8,400 nucleotides of DNA from an uncultured Kiritimatiellota bacterium (GCA_934667295.1 CAKULR010000068.1:1-8400), one strand, 5' to 3'. Positions 1 through 6,236 are shown, numbered from the stretch's first letter. Made by a program: numbers and translations. The notes: a model not told the origin generated them from the letters alone.

Positions 1-1665
1 GGCTTCGCCAACGATGTCGCGGCGGAGGGCGTGGCGGCCTTCGAGGAAGCCTTCCCCTACGAGGAGACGGCGGACCAGGCACAGGCGATTGCGGACGTGA
101 AGCGCGACATGTCCCAGCCCAAGCCGATGGACCGCCTCATCTGCGGCGACGCCGGCTACGGCAAGACGGAGGTCGCGATGCGCGCCGCGTTCATCGCCGC
201 GATGAACGGACGCCAGACCGCCGTCCTGGCGCCCACGACCGTCCTCGCCGAGCAGCCCTACGAAACCTTCCTCGCCCGCTTCGACGGCACGCCCGTCCGC
301 ATCGAGGCGATGAGCCGCTTCCAGGGCGACGAGGCGAAGAAGGGGACGCGGGCGCGCCTCCTCTCCGGCGCCACGGACATCGTCATCGGCACCCACGCGC
401 TCCTTTCGTCGAAGGTCAACTTCCATGACCTCGGCCTCATCGTGATCGACGAGGAGCAGCGTTTCGGCGTGAAGGACAAGGAATACCTCAAGCGCCTGCG
501 CGCGACGGCGGATGTGCTGACCATGAGCGCCACGCCGATCCCCCGCACGCTCTACCTCTCCATGACCGGCGCCCGCGACCTTTCCCTCCTGCGCACGCCG
601 CCGCGCGAGCGCGTGGCGACCGAGACGAAGATCGTGCGCGATACGGACCAGACGGTCCGCACCGCGATCGAACGGGAACTCGCGCGCGGCGGACAGGTCT
701 ACTTCCTCCACAACCGTGTCCTCACGATCGGGAAGGTCGCCGCGCGCATCCGCGCGCTCGCGCCCGGGGCGAAGCTGGAGGTCGCCCACGGGCAGATGCC
801 CGCGTCGCTGCTCGCGACGAAGATGCAGCGCTTCGCGCGCGGCAAGGCGAACGTCCTCCTCTGCACGACCATCGTCGAAAGCGGACTCGACATCCCGCGC
901 GCGAACACGATCCTCGTGGACCGTGCGGACCACTTCGGCATCGCGGAGCTCTACCAGCTTCGCGGCCGCGTCGGACGGTCCTCCTGGCAGGGCTACGCCT
1001 ACTTCCTGCTGCCCGAGGAGGGCACGCTCGACGCCGAGGCCCGTGAACGCCTCGACGCCCTCAGGAAGCATGCCGGGCTCGGCGCGGGCTTCAACCTCGC
1101 CCTGCGCGACCTGGAGATCCGGGGCGCGGGCAACCTGCTCGGCAGCGCGCAGAGCGGGCACATCGCGGCGGTCGGCTTCCAGCTCTACTGCCAGCTGCTC
1201 CAGCGCACGATCGCCCGCCTGAAGGGGGAGAAGGTCCCCGATCTCGTGGACGTCACGCTCAATCTCGACTTCCTCGACTTCTCGCCGGGGGCGGCGGACC
1301 TGGAGACGACGGGGGCCTGTCTGCCATACGACTACGTGGAGGAGGAGGCGCAGCGGATGGACTTCCACCGGCGGCTCGCCGAGACGGCGACGCTGCCCGC
1401 CGTCCGCAGGCTGCGCACGGAACTCGCCGACCGCTACGGACGCCTGCCCAAGGCGGCCGCCCGCCTGATGAAGCTCGCCGAGTTCCGCGTCCTCTGCGCG
1501 CGCGCGGGCGTGAGCCGGCTCGATGTGCGCAACGGCCGTGCGGTCTTCTACCGGACCGGTTCGCCCGATGTCGCGTTCGTCGGGCACGTCGAGGGCTCGA
1601 CGCCCGAGCGCAAGCTCGCCTCGCTCGCTCGGATACTGGTCGAGAAGACGACCCTGCGAAGCTGA
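1..1665 (+). CDS. mfd: Transcription-repair coupling factor Mfd (C-terminal part, 5' truncated by window edge)
   Basis: ATP-dependent DNA translocase that removes RNA polymerase stalled at lesions and recruits UvrA/UvrB. The frame is open from base 1, so the true start lies upstream; the GTG at 31 is internal. Visible in order: an FPYEET-DQAQAI stretch (43-90), Walker A GDAGYGKT (145-168), the GTH box (about 388-396), Walker B DEEQ (448-459), SATPIPRTL (526-552), GGQVYFLHNRV (about 688-720), ESGLDIPRANT (about 877-909) and motif VI QLRGRVGRS (955-981). The C-terminal TRCF domain (D7) follows at about 1255-1600. The 554 residues present correspond to the motor plus D7 of a family usually about 1100-1200 residues long; the UvrB-like and RNAP-interaction domains would lie left of the window. 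Nothing in the visible part looks degraded. The Walker B ends in DEEQ, as in the related helicase RecG, where E. coli Mfd has DEEH. Separated from the next operon by 192 nt with its own promoter, so probably an independent unit. Confidence 0.97.
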   Translation, partial: GFANDVAAEGVAAFEEAFPYEETADQAQAIADVKRDMSQPKPMDRLICGDAGYGKTEVAMRAAFIAAMNGRQTAVLAPTTVLAEQPYETFLARFDGTPVRIEAMSRFQGDEAKKGTRARLLSGATDIVIGTHALLSSKVNFHDLGLIVIDEEQRFGVKDKEYLKRLRATADVLTMSATPIPRTLYLSMTGARDLSLLRTPPRERVATETKIVRDTDQTVRTAIERELARGGQVYFLHNRVLTIGKVAARIRALAPGAKLEVAHGQMPASLLATKMQRFARGKANVLLCTTIVESGLDIPRANTILVDRADHFGIAELYQLRGRVGRSSWQGYAYFLLPEEGTLDAEARERLDALRKHAGLGAGFNLALRDLEIRGAGNLLGSAQSGHIAAVGFQLYCQLLQRTIARLKGEKVPDLVDVTLNLDFLDFSPGAADLETTGACLPYDYVEEEAQRMDFHRRLAETATLPAVRRLRTELADRYGRLPKAAARLMKLAEFRVLCARAGVSRLDVRNGRAVFYRTGSPDVAFVGHVEGSTPERKLASLARILVEKTTLRS

Positions 1666-1709
1666 TTTTCCCGCGCGACCTTCCCCGAGAATGTGACTGC
1701 GTGCGGGAG

Positions 1710-1729
1710 GGTCGCAACTTGTTGCGACC
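1710..1729. repeat. Hairpin 1 (9-bp perfect stem, TT loop)
   Basis: GGTCGCAAC and GTTGCGACC are perfect reverse complements separated by TT. The left two bases overlap the outer CGGGAGGG arm, so this hairpin and the long outer stem are alternative or cruciform-type pairings. A two-base loop is tight for single-stranded RNA, so a near-palindromic protein-binding site is equally possible. Confidence 0.85.
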
Positions 1730-1741
1730 GGACGAGGACAC

Positions 1742-1761
1742 GGACGCAATGAATTGCGTCC
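1742..1761. repeat. Hairpin 2 (9-bp perfect stem, GA loop)
   Basis: GGACGCAAT and ATTGCGTCC are perfect reverse complements separated by GA. It is the same length and core (CGCAA/TTGCG) as hairpin 1, but stem positions 3 and 9 are changed with matching changes on the other arm, so pairing is kept while sequence differs. Confidence 0.85.
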
Positions 1762-1776
1762 CTCCCGTTGCCCAAC

Positions 1777-1796
1777 GGTCGCGCGGGAGCGCGCCC
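1777..1796. repeat. Hairpin 3 (8-bp stem with one mismatch, GGGA loop)
   Basis: GGTCGCGC (1777-1784) pairs with GCGCGCCC (1789-1796) apart from one T-C mismatch (1779/1794). It begins with the same GGTCGC as hairpin 1. An alternative pairing CGGGAG (1784-1789) with CTCCCG (1797-1802) is also perfect, so two structures compete here. It lies just upstream of the operon promoter. Confidence 0.6.
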
Positions 1797-1823
1797 CTCC
1801 CGACACGGGGTTGTGACGTACCC

Positions 1824-1830
1824 AGGAGGA
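1824..1830 (+). promoter_or_regulatory. Shine-Dalgarno-like AGGAGGA in front of an in-frame TTG
   Basis: AGGAGGA sits 6 nt before TTG 1837-1839, which is in frame with the acyltransferase gene and would add seven residues (LCYTVRA) before the ATG at 1858. It is 27 nt upstream of that ATG, too far to serve it. It also lies upstream of the -10 box, so only a transcript starting further left could use it. It may be chance or an alternative start. Confidence 0.4.
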
Positions 1831-1839
1831 TTCGGTTTG

Positions 1840-1848
1840 TGCTATACT
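1840..1848 (+). promoter_or_regulatory. Extended -10 promoter (TGC-TATACT) of the envelope operon
   Basis: TATACT at 1843-1848 is preceded by TG with one intervening base (1840-1842), the classical extended -10 arrangement that can work without a good -35 box; no convincing -35 is visible 16-18 nt upstream. Only 9 nt separate the -10 box from ATG 1858, so transcription starting about 7 nt downstream would give a leader of 0-3 nt. The same arrangement recurs at 8377-8395. Confidence 0.6.
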
Positions 1849-1857
1849 GTCCGTGCC

Positions 1858-2898
1858 ATGAAACCGATTGCCACCAACATCGCCGTGAAGACGCGACGGG
1901 GGAAGAAGATCCTGCGGGTTCTGCGGCGGCCCTTTGAATGGCTGGGGGTGCTGCTGGGGCTGTTGGTCTTCACGAACCTGCCCCATCGGGCGCTGCTCGC
2001 GGTCTGCGACTTCGCGGGGGCCGTGATGTTCGCCTTTGACCGCCGGGGGCGGGACCTGTCGCTTTTCAACCTGCGGGTGATCGAGGGCGTCTACCCGCCC
2101 GAGCGCGATTTCCGGGCGGCGCACGGGACGCCGCCGACGCGGAGGGAAACGTTGATCCTGAAGCGCAGCTACCGCAACATGGCGCGGACGATCGGGCATG
2201 CGTTCTGGACATGCCGCAATGCGCGGGCGCGGGTGGCGGCCGTGGGGGAGATGGGCGCGGAGGGAAAGGCGTTCCTGGCGGCGAACAAGCCGGCGGTGAC
2301 GGTGTCGGGGCACATCGGCTGCTGGGAGATCCTGTCGCAGCTCGCGTTCCTGGAGGGGCACCGGATGATGTCCGTCGCGAAGGACATCGGGACGGCTGGG
2401 ATGACGAAGCTGCTCATGCGGGCGCGGCGGTCCATCGGGCAGGAAATCGTGCATGCGGACGGCGCGTTCCGTCCGCTCATGCGGGGCATCAAGGACGGGA
2501 AGTCGCTTGGGCTGCTCGTCGACCAGGTCGTGCGCCCGGAGGACGGCGGCGTCTGGGTGCGCTTCTGGGGTCGCCCGATGCCGGTTTCCGCCGCGCCGGC
2601 GTTCTTCGCCGCGAAGGGGAAGGCCCCGGTCGCGGTGGCGTGGAGCCGTCCGCTGAAGAACGGCCACTACCGGTGCGAGGTGGTGGCCACCTACCCGCCC
2701 GAGGCTGCGCGGGACGTGTGGGGGCTGACGCAGGCCTGTCTGCGCGACTTGGAGCGCGTCATCCGCCGCCACCCGTCCTGCTGGGTGCTCAACTACCGCT
2801 ATATCCGCAAGACGCCGAAGGAGACCGAGCGGGAGCAGCTGCTGGACCGCGAGGCGAAGGCCGCCGCGCGCGGACACGTGCGGGAGGTGCCGTCGTGA
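1858..2898 (+). CDS. LpxL/HtrB-like lysophospholipid acyltransferase
   Basis: Probable inner-membrane acyltransferase moving a fatty acyl chain onto a lipid A-like precursor (lipid A acyltransferase family, Pfam PF03279 type); 346 residues against roughly 300-330 in the family. A basic N-terminus precedes a hydrophobic segment at about 28-39 that should anchor it. SGHIGCWE carries the family's HX4E catalytic pair as H152 and E157. D222-Q223, followed by GVWVRFWGRPMPVSAAPAFFA, matches the family block DQ...GVFVPFFGRPA. The CWVLNYRYIRK segment near 308-317 matches the usual C-terminal W-x-R block. ATG 1858 is preferred because it lies just after the extended -10 box; TTG 1837, with AGGAGGA in front, would add seven residues. 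First gene of the operon; its TGA overlaps the next start by 4 nt. The family is well supported; acyl chain and acceptor are unknown. Confidence 0.9.
   Translation: MKPIATNIAVKTRRGKKILRVLRRPFEWLGVLLGLLVFTNLPHRALLAVCDFAGAVMFAFDRRGRDLSLFNLRVIEGVYPPERDFRAAHGTPPTRRETLILKRSYRNMARTIGHAFWTCRNARARVAAVGEMGAEGKAFLAANKPAVTVSGHIGCWEILSQLAFLEGHRMMSVAKDIGTAGMTKLLMRARRSIGQEIVHADGAFRPLMRGIKDGKSLGLLVDQVVRPEDGGVWVRFWGRPMPVSAAPAFFAAKGKAPVAVAWSRPLKNGHYRCEVVATYPPEAARDVWGLTQACLRDLERVIRRHPSCWVLNYRYIRKTPKETEREQLLDREAKAAARGHVREVPS
2882..2888 (+). promoter_or_regulatory. Ribosome binding site GGGAGGT deciding the GTG start at 2895
   Basis: GGAGGT matches the anti-Shine-Dalgarno complement perfectly and ends 6 nt before GTG 2895. 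It lies inside the end of the upstream gene, and the GTGA overlap suggests coupled translation. It fixes the start, since the open frame extends far upstream without meaning. Confidence 0.75.
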
Positions 2899-3929
2899 GG
2901 GCGCCGCGCCTCCTCTTCGTCGGGAACTTCCTCATCCGCCACTGGGGGAACGGGCGCACGGGCATCGACCTGCGCCTCGTCGCGGGGGCGCTGCGGAACG
3001 GCTGGCAGGTCCACACGTTCTCCGAACGCGACATCGCGCGCTTCCTCGCGCCGCTCGGCTTCATGCGGAACGTCGGCGCGCGGATGATGAACGCGCGCCT
3101 CGTGAAGACGGCGCGGAACTGGAAGCCGGACGTCATCTTCCTCGGGCACTGCGACTACGTGACGAATGGGACGCTGGCGCGCATCCACGCGGACCTCCCC
3201 GGCGTGCGGATCGTCCACCTCAACTGCGATCCCGTCGAGACGGCGCACTGCCGCGCGCAGATCGCGCGGCGCATGGATTCCTGCGACGCCGTCTTCGTGA
3301 CGACGGCGGGCGAGGTGCTGAAGACCTGGAAGACGGCGCGGAACGTCGTCGGGTTCTTCCCGAACCCGAGCGACCCCTCCTACGAGGTGGAGGACAACGC
3401 GGCGAAGACGGACTTCGCCTACGACCTCTTCTTCGCGGGGCGTCCCGCCCTCGCCGACGCGCGCCGTGCGCTGCTGGACGCGCTGCTGCCGCGCCTCGAC
3501 CCTTCGGTGCGCCTCGGCCTCTTCGGCATGGGGAGGTCCCTGGTCGTCGGGCGCGCCTACGAGGAGGCGATCGCCGCCTCGAAGATGGGGCTTTCGATCA
3601 ACCGCTTCGAGAACTGGAAGTGGTATGCGTCGGACCGCATCACGCACCTGATGGGCAACGGCGTGCTGACCTTCCAGTACGACGGCAACGAGATGCAGGA
3701 TTTCTTTTCGGACCGCGAGACCGTCTACTTCCACACGCCCGACGACCTTGCGGAAAAGATCGCCTTCTACCAGGCGCACGACGACGCCCGTCGCGCCGTT
3801 GCCGCCGCCGGGCGCGCGAAATACCATGCGCTCTTCGACGCGCGCCGCGTCGTCCGCTACCTCGTGGAGGCGGCCCGGGGCGAGAGGTTCTCGGAAGCCT
3901 ACGAATGGGCGGGGGAGGCCCTGCGGTGA
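2895..3929 (+). CDS. Glycosyltransferase, GT-B fold, CgeB-like (Glyco_trans_1_2 type)
   Basis: Probably transfers a sugar from an activated donor to the growing glycolipid on the cytoplasmic face of the inner membrane; 344 residues. The N-terminal Rossmann half starts with LLFVGNFLIRHWGNGRTGID (about residues 6-25) and contains WKPDVIFLGHCDY. The second half opens with YDLFFAGRP at 176. The donor-site block reads NWKWYASDRITHLMGNG (240-256), matching the S-x-R-x-x-x-x-M/L-x-x-G pattern of CgeB-like enzymes. These enzymes often have sporulation or surface-polysaccharide names but share a generic GT-B architecture. The GTG start is chosen from its strong ribosome binding site and the GTGA overlap with the acyltransferase gene. 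It has no signal peptide or membrane segment. The following gene again overlaps by GTGA. Donor sugar and acceptor cannot be told. Confidence 0.85.
   Translation: MRAPRLLFVGNFLIRHWGNGRTGIDLRLVAGALRNGWQVHTFSERDIARFLAPLGFMRNVGARMMNARLVKTARNWKPDVIFLGHCDYVTNGTLARIHADLPGVRIVHLNCDPVETAHCRAQIARRMDSCDAVFVTTAGEVLKTWKTARNVVGFFPNPSDPSYEVEDNAAKTDFAYDLFFAGRPALADARRALLDALLPRLDPSVRLGLFGMGRSLVVGRAYEEAIAASKMGLSINRFENWKWYASDRITHLMGNGVLTFQYDGNEMQDFFSDRETVYFHTPDDLAEKIAFYQAHDDARRAVAAAGRAKYHALFDARRVVRYLVEAARGERFSEAYEWAGEALR
3911..3918 (+). promoter_or_regulatory. Ribosome binding site GGGGGAGG for the GTG start at 3926
   Basis: A purine-rich GGGGGAGG ends 7 nt before GTG 3926, inside the last codons of the glycosyltransferase gene. 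Together with the GTGA overlap it sets the start of the fusion gene; the frame is open upstream to about 3620, but that is coding for the other gene. Confidence 0.7.
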
Positions 3930-6223
3930 GCCGTCTGCCGCACCTGGGCTGGTCGTCGCACGTCTATCCGCTGGAGGCGGGGGATCTCGCGGCGCGGCCC
4001 GACTACGAAGGCGCCCCAATCCCGGTGGCGGCGTTGCCGTCGGACGCCATTGTCCTCTTCATTCGCCCGGATGGGCCGGACGCGCTGCTGCGGGGCCGTG
4101 CGGAGGTCGAGGCTGCCGCAACGGCCGATCCGCGCGCCGTCGTTTCCGTGCGGGTCGTCTTCAAGCCCGCCATCGCGAAGTGGAACCTGCCCGGCACGTT
4201 GCTGCGCGTCTTCCGGAACGGGAGCCGGTTTCACGGAACGGGTATCTACCACACTTCGGTGCAGGCCATTCGCGCTTTGGGGATCGAACGCGCGATCCGC
4301 CGTGTCGATGCCCCCCAGAAGCGCGGCAGCCAGGATCGCATGGCCGCCATGAGGAAACTGCAGGAGAGCCTGCGCACGCGCGGATACGACGATGCGCGTC
4401 CGCTCACCGTGATGCTCTGCCGCACGGGAGGGGTGGAGGATTCGCTTCGGCAGGGCCATCATCGCGTGAGCGCGTGTCTGGCGTGCGGGGTGGAGCGCGT
4501 GGCGCTGTCGTTCTCGGCCGCCGGCGCGCTGCCAGGTGAACTTGATGGGCGGCGGTGTACGCCGTGGGTCAGGACGGCCCTTGCCCTGTTGAAGGGCCTG
4601 TCTCTGGGGGCCTTTGTCTGCGTACTGGCGGCCGTCCTCGTCCATGTGGATGTCAGCGTGCTGGGGCAGGGGTGCGGAGACATGGGGTTGGTGCGGTGGT
4701 GCCAGATCGGCAGTGTGCTGATGGTGGCTTCGCTTCTGGCCTACCGGGCGCGGTGCCTCGCCCGGGAACGGGGGGGGCTGGTGTTGGTGGCGGGTGGCTT
4801 TTCCCTCGCCGCCGTTCGCGAACTGGACGGGCTTGCGGCGTATGTGTTCGCCGCAGGGGCCTGGATGCCGCTTGCCGCACTCGTGGTTGGCGCCACGCTG
4901 GCGCTCGCCTGGCGTTGGCGCGATTCGGTTCCGGCGGGACTTCTCGCGATTTGCACGTCGCGCGGTGTGGGTTATCTTGCCGCCGGCGTGATGACGGCGC
5001 TCGGCTTTGCGCGGCTCATGGGGAATGTGTCCCTGTGGCGGGCCGTTGTGCTGGGCGAAGCCTCGTCCGCCGCCGTCAGCCGCATCGTCGAGGAGGGGTG
5101 CGTGCTTCTGGGGTGCGGCCTGATCCTCTGCTGGGCGCTGCCCTTCGTGCTTGTGGACATGATGCGGCGCGAGCGCCGGAACCCCCTTCACTATCTCATT
5201 CCCGTGCTGGCGCTGCTGGGGGCGTGCATGTTGGCGGACTTGGACTACCGGCGGAACTGCGCGGAGGTGCGCCTGCCGCCTGACCGGGCCTTCGTCGTGG
5301 AGCGGGTGGGGGACGTTGCGCGGCCCGCGCACCCGGCGGACCTCAGTGGCCTCTCACCCCGCGGGGGGGATCTCTACTGGTCGGTACGCGACACGGACGG
5401 CGAACTCTACTGCCTCCGGATTCCGGTGGACCGTGCATCGGGGCGCGTGCTGGGCTGCGAGGTCGTCGGCGTCCATAAGCTGCGGGGGGCGTCCGACCTG
5501 GAGGGCGTTGCGACGGATCCGCTGCGCGCGGTTGTGTGGGTCAGCGACGAGACGGGCCCCTCCATTCGGGGATTCTCCTTTGACGGACGGGATGCGAATG
5601 CCCGCGTGGATCTGCCCGCCGTCTATCTGGGGGTGCGGAAGAACCGGGGGCTTGAGGCCCTGGCGATCCATCCGGACGGGCACGACATGTGGACGTGCAA
5701 CGAGAACGAGCTTCCGGTGGACGACGCGGCTTCGCCCGGTCGGATCGAGTTCGTGCGCCTGACGCGCTTCACGCGTCGCACGCCGGCGAAGCCCTGGCGC
5801 GTATCGGGGCAATGGGCCTATCGCCTGGAGTCTCCGGGAACGGGGCTGGCGCGGGGACGGACCCGGAACGGTGTGGCCGCGCTGTGCGTGCTGGATGACG
5901 GCGAGGTGCTCGTTCTGGAGCGGGAGAAGACGGGAAAGGGAGAGAAGGCGTCGTTCCGCATGCGCGTGTGCCGCGTGGTCTTCCCCGGTGCAACGGACGT
6001 ATCGGGCTGGAAATCGCTTTCGGAGCAGCCCTTCGTGCCGGTGCGCAAGCAGATCGTCTACGAAGCGGAGACGGGGCACGCGATGTACGAGGGCATGTGC
6101 CTCGGGCCCGTGCTCGGCGACGGCTCCCGTACGCTGCTGTTGGTTTCGGATGGCGACGGGCATGCGGATGCGCGAATCCTTTCCCTGCGGATCCGGCGGA
6201 ACGGTGACCGAACCACGAATTGA
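3926..6223 (+). CDS. Three-part fusion: ParB/Srx-like domain, seven-segment membrane domain, phytase-esterase-like domain
   Basis: 765 residues. (1) Residues 1-205 are soluble and end in a ParB/sulfiredoxin-fold signature: MRKLQESLRTRGYDD, then QGHHRVSACLACGVERVAL (Q176-G177-H178-H179-R180), comparable to the phosphate-binding GxxR boxes of ParB and sulfiredoxin. (2) Residues 214-440 hold about seven hydrophobic segments (219-241, 255-273, 283-298, 313-329, 346-362, 392-410, 423-438) with an RELD motif at 298-301 and an RIVEEG motif at 386-391; I do not recognise the family. (3) Residues 447-755 resemble the esterase-like activity of phytase family (PF13449): DLEG at 524-527, KNRGLEALAIHPDG from 572, RNGVAAL around 647, MYEGM with E722, and a LLLVSDGDG strand. 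Basic loops follow segments 2, 4 and 6, placing the N-terminus in the cytoplasm and the phytase-like part in the periplasm. Overlaps the upstream gene by 4 nt. Function unknown; a nucleotide- or phosphate-handling role in envelope glycolipid modification is a guess. Confidence 0.75.
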   Translation: MSRLPHLGWSSHVYPLEAGDLAARPDYEGAPIPVAALPSDAIVLFIRPDGPDALLRGRAEVEAAATADPRAVVSVRVVFKPAIAKWNLPGTLLRVFRNGSRFHGTGIYHTSVQAIRALGIERAIRRVDAPQKRGSQDRMAAMRKLQESLRTRGYDDARPLTVMLCRTGGVEDSLRQGHHRVSACLACGVERVALSFSAAGALPGELDGRRCTPWVRTALALLKGLSLGAFVCVLAAVLVHVDVSVLGQGCGDMGLVRWCQIGSVLMVASLLAYRARCLARERGGLVLVAGGFSLAAVRELDGLAAYVFAAGAWMPLAALVVGATLALAWRWRDSVPAGLLAICTSRGVGYLAAGVMTALGFARLMGNVSLWRAVVLGEASSAAVSRIVEEGCVLLGCGLILCWALPFVLVDMMRRERRNPLHYLIPVLALLGACMLADLDYRRNCAEVRLPPDRAFVVERVGDVARPAHPADLSGLSPRGGDLYWSVRDTDGELYCLRIPVDRASGRVLGCEVVGVHKLRGASDLEGVATDPLRAVVWVSDETGPSIRGFSFDGRDANARVDLPAVYLGVRKNRGLEALAIHPDGHDMWTCNENELPVDDAASPGRIEFVRLTRFTRRTPAKPWRVSGQWAYRLESPGTGLARGRTRNGVAALCVLDDGEVLVLEREKTGKGEKASFRMRVCRVVFPGATDVSGWKSLSEQPFVPVRKQIVYEAETGHAMYEGMCLGPVLGDGSRTLLLVSDGDGHADARILSLRIRRNGDRTTN
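4770..4777. repeat. G8 homopolymer tract inside the membrane domain
   Basis: Eight consecutive G residues encode the R282-G284 region of the fusion protein. Slippage by one base either way would shift into frames that stop by about 4991 or 5283, removing part of the membrane domain and all of the phytase-like domain. G7 runs also occur at 5363-5369 in the same gene and 8191-8197 in the kinase gene. In a GC-rich genome such runs can be accidental. Confidence 0.5.
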
Positions 6224-6236
6224 CGAGACTTGAGAC

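Larger units (their letters stand above)
1704..1802. repeat. Composite intergenic hairpin element with outer CGGGAGGG/CCCTCCCG repeats
   Basis: The gap between mfd and the acyltransferase gene is dominated by nested inverted repeats. The outer arm CGGGAGGG (1704-1711) pairs perfectly with CCCTCCCG (1760-1767), and CCCTCCCG occurs again at 1795-1802. Inside or beside these lie three short hairpins (1710-1729, 1742-1761, 1777-1796). Three imperfect hexamers GGACGA, GGACAC, GGACGC run from 1730 to 1747 between the first two. There is no T-tract after any stem, so a classical Rho-independent terminator is not supported. It resembles a REP/MITE-like dispersed element or a structured DNA/RNA signal. 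Copy number elsewhere cannot be judged from one window. Confidence 0.8.

Noticed and set aside
716..1222. 168-codon + strand frame inside mfd
   Set aside because: Arginine- and serine-rich out-of-frame reading of mfd, typical of GC-rich shadow frames.
1704..1802. CRISPR array or integration att site
   Set aside because: The repeats are inverted and of unequal spacing, with no uniform spacers, and no cas or integrase gene is visible.
1768..1857. N-terminal extension of the acyltransferase to TTG 1768
   Set aside because: It would translate the hairpin element and the -10 box; no ribosome binding site precedes it and the added residues show no family similarity.
1666..1857. Rho-independent terminator for mfd
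   Set aside because: Stable stems are present but none is followed by a T-run on either strand; the only T-run (1666-1669) directly follows the stop codon, before any stem.
2799..4019. 406-codon open frame on the minus strand
   Set aside because: Antisense shadow of the CgeB-like glycosyltransferase, without a ribosome binding site or a credible protein composition.
3899..5332. 477-codon open frame on the minus strand
   Set aside because: Antisense shadow of the fusion gene; the translation is rich in H, R, P and A and lacks domain features.
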